64,000 nt of DNA. Origin: Azospirillum brasilense. GTDB taxonomy: Bacteria > Pseudomonadota > Alphaproteobacteria > Azospirillales > Azospirillaceae. Of this stretch, positions 11,905 through 20,032 are shown one piece after another; the first letter of the stretch is position 1; each line of letters starts with the position of its first letter. The stretch spans positions 186,001 to 250,000 of the forward strand of contig NZ_VITI01000001.1 of the NCBI RefSeq assembly GCF_007827795.1, in the 5' to 3' direction. The translations under genes were made by a program, and so were the position numbers. The notes beneath the pieces were generated by a model. That model was not told the DNA's origin. It did no database searches and was given only the letters and a program-made list of their open reading frames with translations.

Positions 11905-13575
11905 CTACCCCCGCCCGGCGATCAGGCTGTCGGCGGCGGCGCGGGCCTCGGCGGTGACGGTGGCGCCGGACAGCATGCGGGCGATCTCCTCGCGGCGGTC
12001 GTCGCCGTCCAGCTCGACCACGCCGGTCGTCACCTGCTCGCCCTTCACCGACTTCTGCACCTTGAGGTGGATGGAGCCGCGGGCGGCGACCTGCGGGCTG
12101 TGGGTGACGACAAGCACCTGAAGCCCGTTGCCGAGTGTCGCCAGACGCTGGCCCACCGCGGCGGCGACGGCGCCGCCGATGCCGGTGTCCACCTCGTCGA
12201 ACACCAGCGTGCCGACGGTCGAGGTCTGGGCCAGCACCACCTTCAGCGCCAGCATGAAGCGCGCCAGCTCACCGCCGGATGCGATCTTGTTCAGCGCGCC
12301 GGGGGGCGAGCCGGGGTTGGTGGCGACCTGGAAGGCCACGCGGTCCATGCCGGCGGCGGTCCAGTCCGATTCGTCGGCCAGAGGCTCGACCAGCGTGCGG
12401 AACTTCGCCTTTTCCAGCTTCAGCGGGGCGAGTTCCGTGGCGACGGCGGCGTCCAGCCGCCCGGCGGCCTGCTGGCGCTCCCGGCTCAGCGACTCGGCGG
12501 CCTTGCGGTAGGCGTCGCGGGCAACCTCCGCCTCGCGGGCGAGACGGGCCAGCAGATCGCCCTGGTCCTCGATCAGCAGCAGCCGGTCGGCCATGTCCTT
12601 GCGCAGTGGAGCCAGCGCATCGACGTCCACCCCGTGCTTGCGGGCCGCGGCACGCAGAGCGAACAGCCGTTCCTCCAGCTTTTCCAGGGCCTGCGGGTCC
12701 ATGTCTACGTCGGAGGAGACGGCCTGGAGGCCGGCGATGGCCTCCCCCGCCTCGGTCGCGGCGCGGTCGAGCGCGGCGATGACCGGGTCAAGCTTGCCGG
12801 CGGCCTTGTCGGCGATGCGGCTCAGTGTGCGGATGGCCGAGGACAGGGCGCGCTCCACCCCGCGGTCGCCCGACAGCTCCCCATAGGCAGTGTTCAGGGC
12901 GTCGACCAGCTTCTCCCGGTGCATCAGCACGGCGCGGGTCTCGGCCAGCTCCTCCTCCTCGCCGGCCTTGGGGGCGAGTGCGTCCAGCTCGGCGACGGCG
13001 TGGCGGAGATACTCCTCCTCCGAGCGGGCGCGGGCGATCTCGGCGGCGGCGTTGGCGCGCGCGTCCTCGACCTGCCTCCAGGCGCGGTGGGCGGCGGCGA
13101 CCTGGGCAGCCTGGGCGGCCAGCCCGGCGTAGGCGTCCAGCACGGTGCGGTGGGTCTGCGGATTCAGGAGGCCGTGGGTGTCGAACTGGCCATGGACCTC
13201 GACCAGCTCCTCCCCCAGCCGCTTCAGCAGGCCGACGCCGACCGCCTGGTCGTTGACCCAGGCGCGGCTGCGCCCGTCGGCGCTGACGGTGCGGCGGACG
13301 ACCAGCCGTTCCTCGGGGTCGAGCCCCTGCTCCCTGAGGATGGCGAGCGCCGGATGATCGCCGGACAGATCGAACTCCGCCGTCACCGACGCCTGATCGG
13401 CGCCATGGCGGACGAGGCCCGAATCGGCCCGCGCGCCCAGCGCCAGACCCAGCGCGTCGAGCAGGATCGACTTGCCCGCGCCGGTCTCGCCGGTGAGGAC
13501 GCACAGCCCCTTGCGGAAGCCCAGCCCCAGCCGTTCGATCAGGACGACGTCCCGGATCGTCAGCGACGCCAGCAT
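11905..13575 (-). CDS. recN: DNA repair protein RecN
   Basis: A 556-aa SMC-like ATPase that acts early in double-strand break repair. The N-terminus MLASLTIRDVVLIERL leads into the Walker A motif GETGAGKSILLDALGLALG. A long coiled-coil middle follows. The C-terminal half carries the signature GGELARFMLALKVVL and Walker B VFDEVDTGIGG, then VTHSPQVAA. The ATG at 13575 is chosen because the upstream frame is only a shadow of bamD. It lies 8 bases after bamD, so the two are co-transcribed. A LexA-type box upstream of bamD (14474) fits the SOS control known for recN. Confidence 0.97.
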   Translation of the reverse strand: MLASLTIRDVVLIERLGLGFRKGLCVLTGETGAGKSILLDALGLALGARADSGLVRHGADQASVTAEFDLSGDHPALAILREQGLDPEERLVVRRTVSADGRSRAWVNDQAVGVGLLKRLGEELVEVHGQFDTHGLLNPQTHRTVLDAYAGLAAQAAQVAAAHRAWRQVEDARANAAAEIARARSEEEYLRHAVAELDALAPKAGEEEELAETRAVLMHREKLVDALNTAYGELSGDRGVERALSSAIRTLSRIADKAAGKLDPVIAALDRAATEAGEAIAGLQAVSSDVDMDPQALEKLEERLFALRAAARKHGVDVDALAPLRKDMADRLLLIEDQGDLLARLAREAEVARDAYRKAAESLSRERQQAAGRLDAAVATELAPLKLEKAKFRTLVEPLADESDWTAAGMDRVAFQVATNPGSPPGALNKIASGGELARFMLALKVVLAQTSTVGTLVFDEVDTGIGGAVAAAVGQRLATLGNGLQVLVVTHSPQVAARGSIHLKVQKSVKGEQVTTGVVELDGDDRREEIARMLSGATVTAEARAAADSLIAGRG

Positions 13576-13583
13576 GGATCGTC

Positions 13584-14402
13584 CTAGAACAGGGAGCTCC
13601 AGGCTCTGCTGATCCAGGACTTCTCGTTTCGCTCCGGACGCACGTTGGCGTCCACCAGCAGTGCGTAGCTGTCCGTGTACCATTCGCTGCCGGGGAAGTT
13701 GTGGCCGAGCACGGCGGCGGCGGTCTTCGCCTCGTCCGTGATTCCCAGCGCCAGATAGCACTCCACCAACCGGTGCAGCGCCTCAGGGACGTGGGAGGTG
13801 GTCTGGTAGTTTTCAATCACCATGCGGAACCGGCCGATGGCGGCGGTGTACTGACCCTGCTTCAGATAGAAGCGCCCGACCTCCATCTCCTTGCCGGCGA
13901 GATGGTCGTTGGTCAGGTCGATCTTGATCTTGGCGTCGCGGGCGTACTGGCTGTCCGGGAAGCGGCGCACGACCTCCGACAGCGCGTCCAGCGCCAGACG
14001 GGTCATGCGCTGGTCGCGGCGGACGTCGGTGATCTGCTCGTAATAGGACAGCGCCCGCATGTAGTAGGCGTAGGAGACGTCGGGGCTGCCCGGATGAAGC
14101 TGGATGTAGCGGTCAAGCGCCAGGATCGCGTCGTCGTACTTCAGATCCTGGTAATGGGCGTAGGCCGCCATGATCTGTGCCTTGCCCGCCCATTCGGAAT
14201 AGGGGTGCTGGCGCTCCACCTCGTCGTAGAGCTTGGCGGCGACCTTGAACCGCTCCTCCCGCATGGCGGCGTCGGCCTCTTGGTAGATCTGCTCGGCCGG
14301 GCGCTCGACATACTGGTCCTCGGGTTTGGTCGAGGAGCAGGCGGTCAGGGCGGAAGCCAGGAGGAGGGCCGCAAGCGGCAGACGGGAAAAACGGCAGGGC
14401 AT
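13584..14402 (-). CDS. bamD: Outer membrane assembly lipoprotein BamD
   Basis: A 272-aa lipoprotein of the BAM complex, which inserts beta-barrel proteins into the outer membrane. The N-terminus is a lipoprotein signal (FSRLPLAALLLASALTAC, lipobox LTAC with the cysteine acylated). TPR-like repeats follow (PAEQIYQEADAAMREERFK, QHPYSEWAGKAQIMAAYAHY, HPGSPDVSYAYYMRALSYYE, RFPDSQYARDAKIKIDL). The start is the ATG at 14402. It forms an operon with recN. A GAAC-N7-GAAC sequence 72 bases upstream suggests that at least one promoter is LexA-controlled. Confidence 0.95.
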   Translation of the reverse strand: MPCRFSRLPLAALLLASALTACSSTKPEDQYVERPAEQIYQEADAAMREERFKVAAKLYDEVERQHPYSEWAGKAQIMAAYAHYQDLKYDDAILALDRYIQLHPGSPDVSYAYYMRALSYYEQITDVRRDQRMTRLALDALSEVVRRFPDSQYARDAKIKIDLTNDHLAGKEMEVGRFYLKQGQYTAAIGRFRMVIENYQTTSHVPEALHRLVECYLALGITDEAKTAAAVLGHNFPGSEWYTDSYALLVDANVRPERNEKSWISRAWSSLF

Positions 14403-14473
14403 GGTCGTCGCGATGCTTTCGAAGTTGGCCCTATATAGCACGCCGGGGCGCGGGGGCGGCAAGCCGCTTCAGC

Positions 14474-14488
14474 GAACAAATTTCGAAC
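14474..14488 (-). promoter_or_regulatory. Putative LexA (SOS) box before bamD-recN
   Basis: GAAC-AAATTTC-GAAC on the plus strand is the reverse complement of GTTC-N7-GTTC, the LexA operator established for alphaproteobacteria. It lies 72 bases upstream of bamD, the first gene of the bamD-recN operon. RecN is a standard SOS gene. Confidence 0.65.
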
Positions 14489-14556
14489 CTCGCCGCCATC
14501 ATGCAGCCGGACGCTCCGGAACGGGGGCCGGGACGGGGACGAAACAGGAGGGCCGA

Positions 14557-15294
14557 TCAGCCGAACAGCGCGTCGATGTCGGCCTGGCTGATGTTGCCCA
14601 TCTCCTGATGGTCGGCGGGGCCGTGCAGCTCCAGCGTCTCGTCCATCTTGGTGACGGTCGGCGGCAGGGGCATCGCCTCGAACTCGCGCTTGTTCCAGTG
14701 GCTCATCATCGCGTCGACGCGCTCTTCGATGAAGGACAGGGCGCGGACGACCTTGGTGATGCGCTGGCCGGTCAGGTCCTGGAAGTTGCAGGCCTCGTAG
14801 ATGCGGACGATCACGTCGTTCATGTCGTTGACGCGGTCGGCGTGGTAGCCCTCCGGCAGCGACGACTTCAGCTCGTGAACGACCTCCTCCAGCTCCTCGG
14901 CGCAGGCCATGATGGTGTTGGTCGCCGCCTCCGTCGCCGAGACGACGGCGTTCAGTTCCTGCGACGCCTGCACGAACTTGTCGTCGCCGGCCAGCGGGTG
15001 GCGGATCGCCGCCATCTCCACCTTGGTGGCCTTGATCCGGCCCGAGATGTCGGCGATCTCGACCTGGATCTGGTCGATCTGCTGGGCGTCCATGGTCAGG
15101 AAGCGGTCGAGCTTCGCGCCGAGGTCGCCGATGGCGCGGATGACGTCGCTGTTGTCCACGGCGACCGGGCCGGACGGCAGCGACGCCAGCGCCGGCGCCA
15201 GGGCGGTGGCGTCATCCACCACCGCCTGATAGGGATTGCCGGTCCGGCGGGCCTTCTGAAGCTCCGCCATGAAGGGTTTCGAAAGATTCCTCAT
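14557..15294 (-). CDS. cheZ: CheZ-type protein phosphatase
   Basis: A 245-aa CheZ-like protein that would dephosphorylate CheY-P. The long helical body contains the catalytic block NFQDLTGQRI, with Asp173 and Gln177 in the positions of E. coli CheZ Asp143 and Gln147. The last ten residues, SQADIDALFG, closely resemble the CheY-binding N-terminal peptide of FliM (LSQAEIDALL). In E. coli the CheZ C-terminal peptide binds the same surface of CheY. It lies 200 bases downstream of a larger paralogue and cheY on the same strand. A GGAAAGAGG-like ribosome site precedes the ATG at 15294. Confidence 0.9.
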   Translation of the reverse strand: MRNLSKPFMAELQKARRTGNPYQAVVDDATALAPALASLPSGPVAVDNSDVIRAIGDLGAKLDRFLTMDAQQIDQIQVEIADISGRIKATKVEMAAIRHPLAGDDKFVQASQELNAVVSATEAATNTIMACAEELEEVVHELKSSLPEGYHADRVNDMNDVIVRIYEACNFQDLTGQRITKVVRALSFIEERVDAMMSHWNKREFEAMPLPPTVTKMDETLELHGPADHQEMGNISQADIDALFG

Positions 15295-15494
15295 GCGGGC
15301 TGCGCCTCTTTCCGAGTGGACGTCCGGGGCATCCGCGCACGCCGGCCCGTCTGGTCAGGACTGCCCGCCAAGGCCGGCATCGGCCCGGCGGGCGACGATC
15401 GTCATAACAAACTTCACGTCCCAATTCGCCAGCCGATTGGCGCGGCGGCAACTCTTCACAAATCCGACGCCGGACCGTCTTGTTGACCGTGAGG

Positions 15495-16622
15495 TCAGCC
15501 GAACAGGGCGTCGATGGCCGCCTGATCGAGCGGCGCCGGAGGCTCGTCCGCCGCGGGCGGTGGGGCCGCGGCCGGCTTGGCCATCGGCTTGGGGGCCGCC
15601 GGCTTCGGGACGGGCTTGGCCGCCGAGGCGGGCTTCGGCACCGGCTTCTTGGCGGCGGGGGCCGCAGCCGGGGCGGAAGCCGGTGGCGCCGCGGCCGGGG
15701 CCGGGGCGGGAGCCGGACTGTCGAACAGGCTGTCGATGTCGGCCTGGCTGGCCTTCGCCGGAGCAGCTGGGGCCGGGGCCGGGCTGTCGAACAGGCTGTC
15801 GATGTCGGCCTGACTCGCCTTGGCTCCGGTCTGGGCCGCCGGGGTGGGAGCCGGAGCGGGCGCGGGTGGCGGTTCGGGAGCCGGCGGCGGAGGCGATGCC
15901 GCCATCGCCGGACTGTCGAACATGCTGTCCACGTCGGCCTGGCTGACGCCGAGACCGTCGAGCTGGGGACCGTTCAGCAGGTGGGCGTCCGGCCGGGTGT
16001 CCGTGTTTTCTTGCGCGATCTGGAGGCCGGCGAGCTTCTCGACACCCCAGATGTTGATCATCGCGTTGACGCGCTGCTCGATGTAGCGGAGCGCGTTGAC
16101 CACCTTGCTGGTGCGCTGGCCGGTCAGGTCCTGGAACGAGCAGGCGGTGAAGATGTTCGTCACCTCCCCCTCGATCTCGGAGCACAGGCCGGGGTCGGCG
16201 CCATCCGCCTTCAGCTTGCCCGACAGGTCCATCAGCCGCTCGGCGGCGTTCAGGATCTCGAAGGACGCGCGTTCGGTCGAGATGACGATGGCGTCCAGCT
16301 CGTTGGTCGCCGACATGATCTTGTCGCCGCCGGCGTCGGGCGGACGCAGGGCCGCGACCTCGCGCCGCGCCTGCTCGATGGAGGCCGCCATCTCCATCAG
16401 CTCCAGCCGCAGCACCTCGACGTGCTTGGAGGCTTCCACCACCTCGCTCTGCTGATGCCAGGAGCTGCGGAACTCCAGCAGCATGTTGCGCACCTCCTCC
16501 GCCGCGGCCCCATGGGCCCGGCGGTGGAAGCGGCGCAGGAAGGCTCGCCCCTTTGTGGTGCGGGCGATCGCTTCCTCGATCTGGTCGAACTCTTCCTCGG
16601 AAAGCTGCGGAAGCTGATCCAA
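15495..16622 (-). CDS. CheZ-like phosphatase with repeated CheY-binding peptides
   Basis: A 375-aa paralogue of the neighbouring CheZ. Residues 1-205 form the helical phosphatase body with CSFQDLTGQRTSKVV (Asp165, Gln169). The remaining 170 residues are a Pro/Ala/Lys-rich linker that carries four FliM-like motifs: SQADVDSMF (about 227-235), SQADIDSLF (270-278), SQADIDSLF (292-300) and the C-terminal LDQAAIDALFG. The TTG at 16622 is chosen because a TAAGGAG ribosome site, overlapping the cheY stop, sits 8 bases upstream of it. A GTG at 16631 would collide with that site. It is coupled to cheY. Confidence 0.88.
   Translation of the reverse strand: MDQLPQLSEEEFDQIEEAIARTTKGRAFLRRFHRRAHGAAAEEVRNMLLEFRSSWHQQSEVVEASKHVEVLRLELMEMAASIEQARREVAALRPPDAGGDKIMSATNELDAIVISTERASFEILNAAERLMDLSGKLKADGADPGLCSEIEGEVTNIFTACSFQDLTGQRTSKVVNALRYIEQRVNAMINIWGVEKLAGLQIAQENTDTRPDAHLLNGPQLDGLGVSQADVDSMFDSPAMAASPPPPAPEPPPAPAPAPTPAAQTGAKASQADIDSLFDSPAPAPAAPAKASQADIDSLFDSPAPAPAPAAAPPASAPAAAPAAKKPVPKPASAAKPVPKPAAPKPMAKPAAAPPPAADEPPAPLDQAAIDALFG
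15720..15950 (-). repeat. Three-fold degenerate repeat encoding CheY-binding motifs
   Basis: The block CTGTCGAACAGGCTGTCGAT occurs at about 15718 and 15784, and a diverged copy (CTGTCGAACATGCTGTCCAC) at about 15913. Each encodes an SQADxDSxFDSP unit on the minus strand. Proline/alanine-rich spacers of different lengths separate them. Confidence 0.75.
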
Positions 16623-16634
16623 CCCAACCACTCC

Positions 16635-17000
16635 TTACCCGCCGATGACGGCCTGGATCTTCTGCTTCAGGGTATCGGCGTTGAAAGGCTTGACGATGTA
16701 GTTGTTCACACCGGCCTGCTTGGCGGCGATCACGTTCTCGGTCTTGCTTTCTGCGGTGACCATGATGAACGGGGTCGAGGCGAGCTTGGCGTCGGCGCGG
16801 ATCTCCTTGAGGAGCTGCAGGCCGGTCATCGGCTCCATGTTCCAGTCGGAAATGATGAGGCCGAACTTGCTCTCGCGCAGCTTCTGCAGGGCCGAGACGC
16901 CGTCGCCGGCCTCGTCGATGTCCGTGTAGCCGATCTGGGTCAGGAGGTTCCGCACGATGCGCCGCATGGTGGCGTAGTCATCGACGACAAGGATCTTCAT
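16635..17000 (-). CDS. cheY: Chemotaxis response regulator CheY
   Basis: A 121-aa single receiver domain. Acidic pair Asp7-Asp8 (ILVVDDYATMRR), phospho-acceptor Asp52 (LIISDWNMEPMTG), the conserved Thr in IMVTAESK and Lys in YIVKPFNADTLKQKI are all present, with the CheY-specific DWNMEP block. No output domain is attached. It acts on the flagellar motor switch (FliM). It is the first gene of a cheY-cheZ-like-cheZ series on the minus strand, and its stop codon overlaps the ribosome site of the next gene. Confidence 0.96.
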   Translation of the reverse strand: MKILVVDDYATMRRIVRNLLTQIGYTDIDEAGDGVSALQKLRESKFGLIISDWNMEPMTGLQLLKEIRADAKLASTPFIMVTAESKTENVIAAKQAGVNNYIVKPFNADTLKQKIQAVIGG

Positions 17001-17368
17001 CTACGCGTCTCCGCATTCTTCCGTTGCTAGGCCCCGGCCCGGCGTTCAGCCCGCCCGGCGCGGCATGGCGTGCGCCGAGGTCGGTCTGGTCCGACTGTGA
17101 TGCCTTAAGTCTGCCGAAAAGTCATCCCTCACGGCCACAGTGACGTACGCCCGTAAATATCGGGTTACCAAGACCGCCGAATTTCCGCCGCGCCACGACG
17201 CGATGAGGCATCGCTTGAAGGCACGGACGCGCGTCCGGCGGCGGTCCGATCAGACATGTCCCTGCGCCGGGTGGGGACCTTGCCAGATTTCACAGTCGAA
17301 CGCACGGGCTGATTCTCGCCCCGTGCGCCGTCCACCCGCCGGCAAAGGTCCATCCCCGGCCACTTCCC
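17001..17368. other. Intergenic region upstream of cheY
   Basis: These 368 bases separate cheY from the end of the aminopeptidase gene, both on the minus strand. The part next to cheY should contain its promoter. A match to flagellar sigma-28 or sigma-54 consensus is not evident. An AT-richer stretch (CGTAAATATCGGGTTACC) lies at about 17152-17169. Reading frames here have the composition of shadows. Confidence 0.4.
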
Positions 17369-19399
17369 TCAGACGATGATCGGGGATGTCGCCTGTCTCA
17401 ACCAGTGCGACACTTCGACATCCCCATCACCCGCAAGCCGTGGCTCCAGCGCCTCGCGCACCTGCGTGTGATAGGCGTTCAGCCAGGCGATCTCCGCCTG
17501 GGTCAGCAGCGCCGGCTCGACCAGATTGCGGTCGATGGGGGCCAGGGTCAGCACCTCGAACCCCAGCATGGGCCGTTCCGCCATCGGCAGTTCGAGCGGC
17601 TGGACGACGATCAGGTTCTCGATGCGGATGCCGTAGGCGCCGGTCTTGTAGTAGCCGGGCTCGTTGGACAGGATCATGCCGGGCTGCAGCGCCACGCTGT
17701 TCGGCACCTTGGAGATCCGCTGCGGCCCCTCATGCACCGACAGGTAGCTGCCCACCCCATGGCCGGTGCCGTGGTCGTAGTCCAGCCCCAGCGACCACAG
17801 CGGCAGACGGGCCAGCGTGTCGAGCTGCGACCCGGTGGTGCCGCGCGGGAAGCGCGCCGTGCTGACGGCGATGTGGCCCTTGAGCACCAGCGTGAAGCGC
17901 TCGCGCATTTCCGGGGTCGGCACGCCGATGGCGATGGTGCGAGTCACGTCCGTGGTGCCGTCCTGATACTGGGCGCCGCTGTCCAGCAGGAACAGGCTGC
18001 CCGGCTCCAGCCGGCGGTCGGTCGCCTCCGAGACGCGGTAATGGACGATGGCGCCGTTCGGCCCCGCCCCGGAGATCGTGTCGAAGCTGAGGCCGCGGAA
18101 GCGGTCGTTGGCGCGGCGGAAAGCCAGCAGCCGCTCCGCCGCCGCGATCTCCGTCACGGTGCCCGACGGCGCCTCCTGCGACAGCCAGTGCAGGAAGCGG
18201 ACGAGCGCCGCGCCGTCGCGGGCGTGGGCGGCACGGGTGCCGGCCAGCTCCGCCTCGTTCTTGCAGGCCTTGGGCAGGGCGCAGGGGTCGGGGTCACGCT
18301 CCAGCTTGGCGCCGGCCATGTGCAGCCGGTCGAAGATCCAGGCCGACGTGCCGGCCGGGTCGGCCAACACCTTGCGCCCCTCGCGCCCCAGCCCGTCGAG
18401 CGCGGCGCCCAGCTCGTCCGGGACACGCACGGCGACTTGGTTGCCGAGGTGGGCCTCGACGCCCGGCGCCAGCTTGCGGCGGTCGATGAACAGGTCCACC
18501 TGCCCGTCGTCCTTCAGGATCGCGAAGGACAGGGGCAGCGGCGTGCAGGGCACATCGGCGCCGCGCAGGTTGAGCAGCCACGCGATGGAGTCGGGCTGGG
18601 TCAGCACCACGGCGCCGATGCCGCTGCGCGTCAGGTCGCCGGCGATGCGGGCGCGCTTGTCGGCGGCGCTGTCCCCGGCGAAGGCGATGTCCTGGGCGAC
18701 CACCGGGGCGAGCGGGGGCGGGGGCTGGTCCGTCCACACGCGGTCCACCGGGTTGTCCGGGCAGGGCACCAGCGACAGGCCGATGCGCTCCAGCTGCTGG
18801 CGGGTGCGCTCCACCCAGCCGGCGGTGTGCAGCCACGGATCGTAGCCGAGCCGTCCGCCGCGCGGCAGCGCGTCCCCCGCCCATTCGGTCAGCGGATCGT
18901 CGACCAGATGCCGGTATTCGTAGAGATCGCCCGACACCTCCGCCTGGACCTGGAGTGTGTAGCGCCCATCCACGAAGATGGCGGCGCGCTGCCGCCCCAC
19001 GATGGCGTGGCCGGCCGACCCGGTGAATCCGGTCAGCCAGGCCAGCCGCTGGGCCCGCGGCGGCACATACTCGCCCTGATGCTCGTCGCCGCGCGGAACG
19101 ATGAAGCCGTCGAGGTCGGCGCGTGCCAGGACGCCGCGCAGGGCGGCGATGCGGGAGGCGTAATCCGGCGCCTCGGCGACACGGCCGTCGGCAAGGTCGG
19201 CCTTCAGGGCGCGGAGCTGACCGGCGAGATCCTCCGGAAGCCGCGTCCCGACCAGAATCATCCAGCCGTCGGGGTCTTCCCCCTCCGGCGCGGCGAGCAC
19301 CCCGGCGACGAGGCTGCGGATGTCCGCGGGGGTTTGGGACAGGCCCGCTTGGGCCAGAAGCTGCGCCAGGGTTTCGTCGCCGCGGTAAGCGCTGGACAC
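17369..19399 (-). CDS. Xaa-Pro aminopeptidase (M24 metallopeptidase)
   Basis: A 676-aa protein of the long three-domain Xaa-Pro aminopeptidase type, which removes N-terminal residues preceding proline. Two creatinase-like N-terminal domains (from IAALRGVLARADLDGFIVPRGDEHQGEY) precede the catalytic pita-bread domain. Metal ligands are visible: Asp in FLLDSGAQYQDGTTDVTRT (two), His in DHGTGHGVG, Glu in LSNEPGYYK and Glu in GIRIENLIVV. The start is a GTG at 19399. An N-terminal extension of about 80 residues precedes the first conserved block, and a shorter start cannot be excluded. Confidence 0.92.
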   Translation of the reverse strand: MSSAYRGDETLAQLLAQAGLSQTPADIRSLVAGVLAAPEGEDPDGWMILVGTRLPEDLAGQLRALKADLADGRVAEAPDYASRIAALRGVLARADLDGFIVPRGDEHQGEYVPPRAQRLAWLTGFTGSAGHAIVGRQRAAIFVDGRYTLQVQAEVSGDLYEYRHLVDDPLTEWAGDALPRGGRLGYDPWLHTAGWVERTRQQLERIGLSLVPCPDNPVDRVWTDQPPPPLAPVVAQDIAFAGDSAADKRARIAGDLTRSGIGAVVLTQPDSIAWLLNLRGADVPCTPLPLSFAILKDDGQVDLFIDRRKLAPGVEAHLGNQVAVRVPDELGAALDGLGREGRKVLADPAGTSAWIFDRLHMAGAKLERDPDPCALPKACKNEAELAGTRAAHARDGAALVRFLHWLSQEAPSGTVTEIAAAERLLAFRRANDRFRGLSFDTISGAGPNGAIVHYRVSEATDRRLEPGSLFLLDSGAQYQDGTTDVTRTIAIGVPTPEMRERFTLVLKGHIAVSTARFPRGTTGSQLDTLARLPLWSLGLDYDHGTGHGVGSYLSVHEGPQRISKVPNSVALQPGMILSNEPGYYKTGAYGIRIENLIVVQPLELPMAERPMLGFEVLTLAPIDRNLVEPALLTQAEIAWLNAYHTQVREALEPRLAGDGDVEVSHWLRQATSPIIV

Positions 19400-19503
19400 G
19401 GGGGCTGATCCTCATCCGGTGAAGCCGACCGCGACAGGCTAGGCAGGGATGCCGCACCGCGCAAGCGCGGGAATGGGCATAGCCGCGTGAAAGACCGAAG
19501 CCT

Positions 19504-19965
19504 CTACAGCCCGGAATCGTCGGGCAGGCCCAGCCGCTCCAGGACGCGCTTGCGGGCGAGGCCGCGATCGACGTCGGGCACATGCAGCAGGCCGCCGATG
19601 CGGCGCAGCAGGTTGGCCTCCAGGTCGTTCAGCTCGCCGTCGGCGTAGGCGACCTCCCACAGCATCTCGATGATCCACAGCCGCTTGTCCGGCGGGCAAT
19701 GGTCGTTGATCACCGTGACGTAGCGGTAGTAGGGCGAGGCGCCTTCCGTGTCGAACACGGCGGCGGACAGCAGGTCCTGCGCCTCTTCCTCGCTCAGATG
19801 GAAGTGGCGGCGGGTGACGTCGAGAATGCGCTCGCGCTCCGCCGGGGAAATGGTGTTGTCGGTGCGTGCGGCCTCGACCAGAAGGGCGGCGGCGGCGGCC
19901 TCCAGCCTGTGGCGGTCGTCGCCGGGGTCGTTATCCTGGAACAGCGCCCTGATCCGGTTCAGCAT
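19504..19965 (-). CDS. TerB-like protein
   Basis: A 153-aa helical protein of the TerB family (tellurite-resistance type). The paired acidic blocks typical of the family are present: LLVEAARTDNTISPAERERIL and LWEVAYADGELNDLEANLLRRIGGLLHV, each with the D-x-x-I/L-x-x-x-E pattern. No signal or membrane segment. The ter operon is not present here. In alphaproteobacteria single TerB-fold genes are common, and their function is unclear. It lies between the aminopeptidase and prmA on the same strand. Confidence 0.88.
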   Translation of the reverse strand: MLNRIRALFQDNDPGDDRHRLEAAAAALLVEAARTDNTISPAERERILDVTRRHFHLSEEEAQDLLSAAVFDTEGASPYYRYVTVINDHCPPDKRLWIIEMLWEVAYADGELNDLEANLLRRIGGLLHVPDVDRGLARKRVLERLGLPDDSGL

Positions 19966-20032
19966 CGGTCCTCCGCGAGTCGTCCATCTGTCCGAAAGGA
20001 GATGGCGACGGGAGGACCGAAATCCAGGGGCC

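Noticed and set aside
15483..15498. TTGACC-like palindrome near the end of the CheZ-like gene, read as an Fnr site
   Set aside because: The half-site spacing is wrong for the Fnr/FixK consensus, and the sequence overlaps a coding end.
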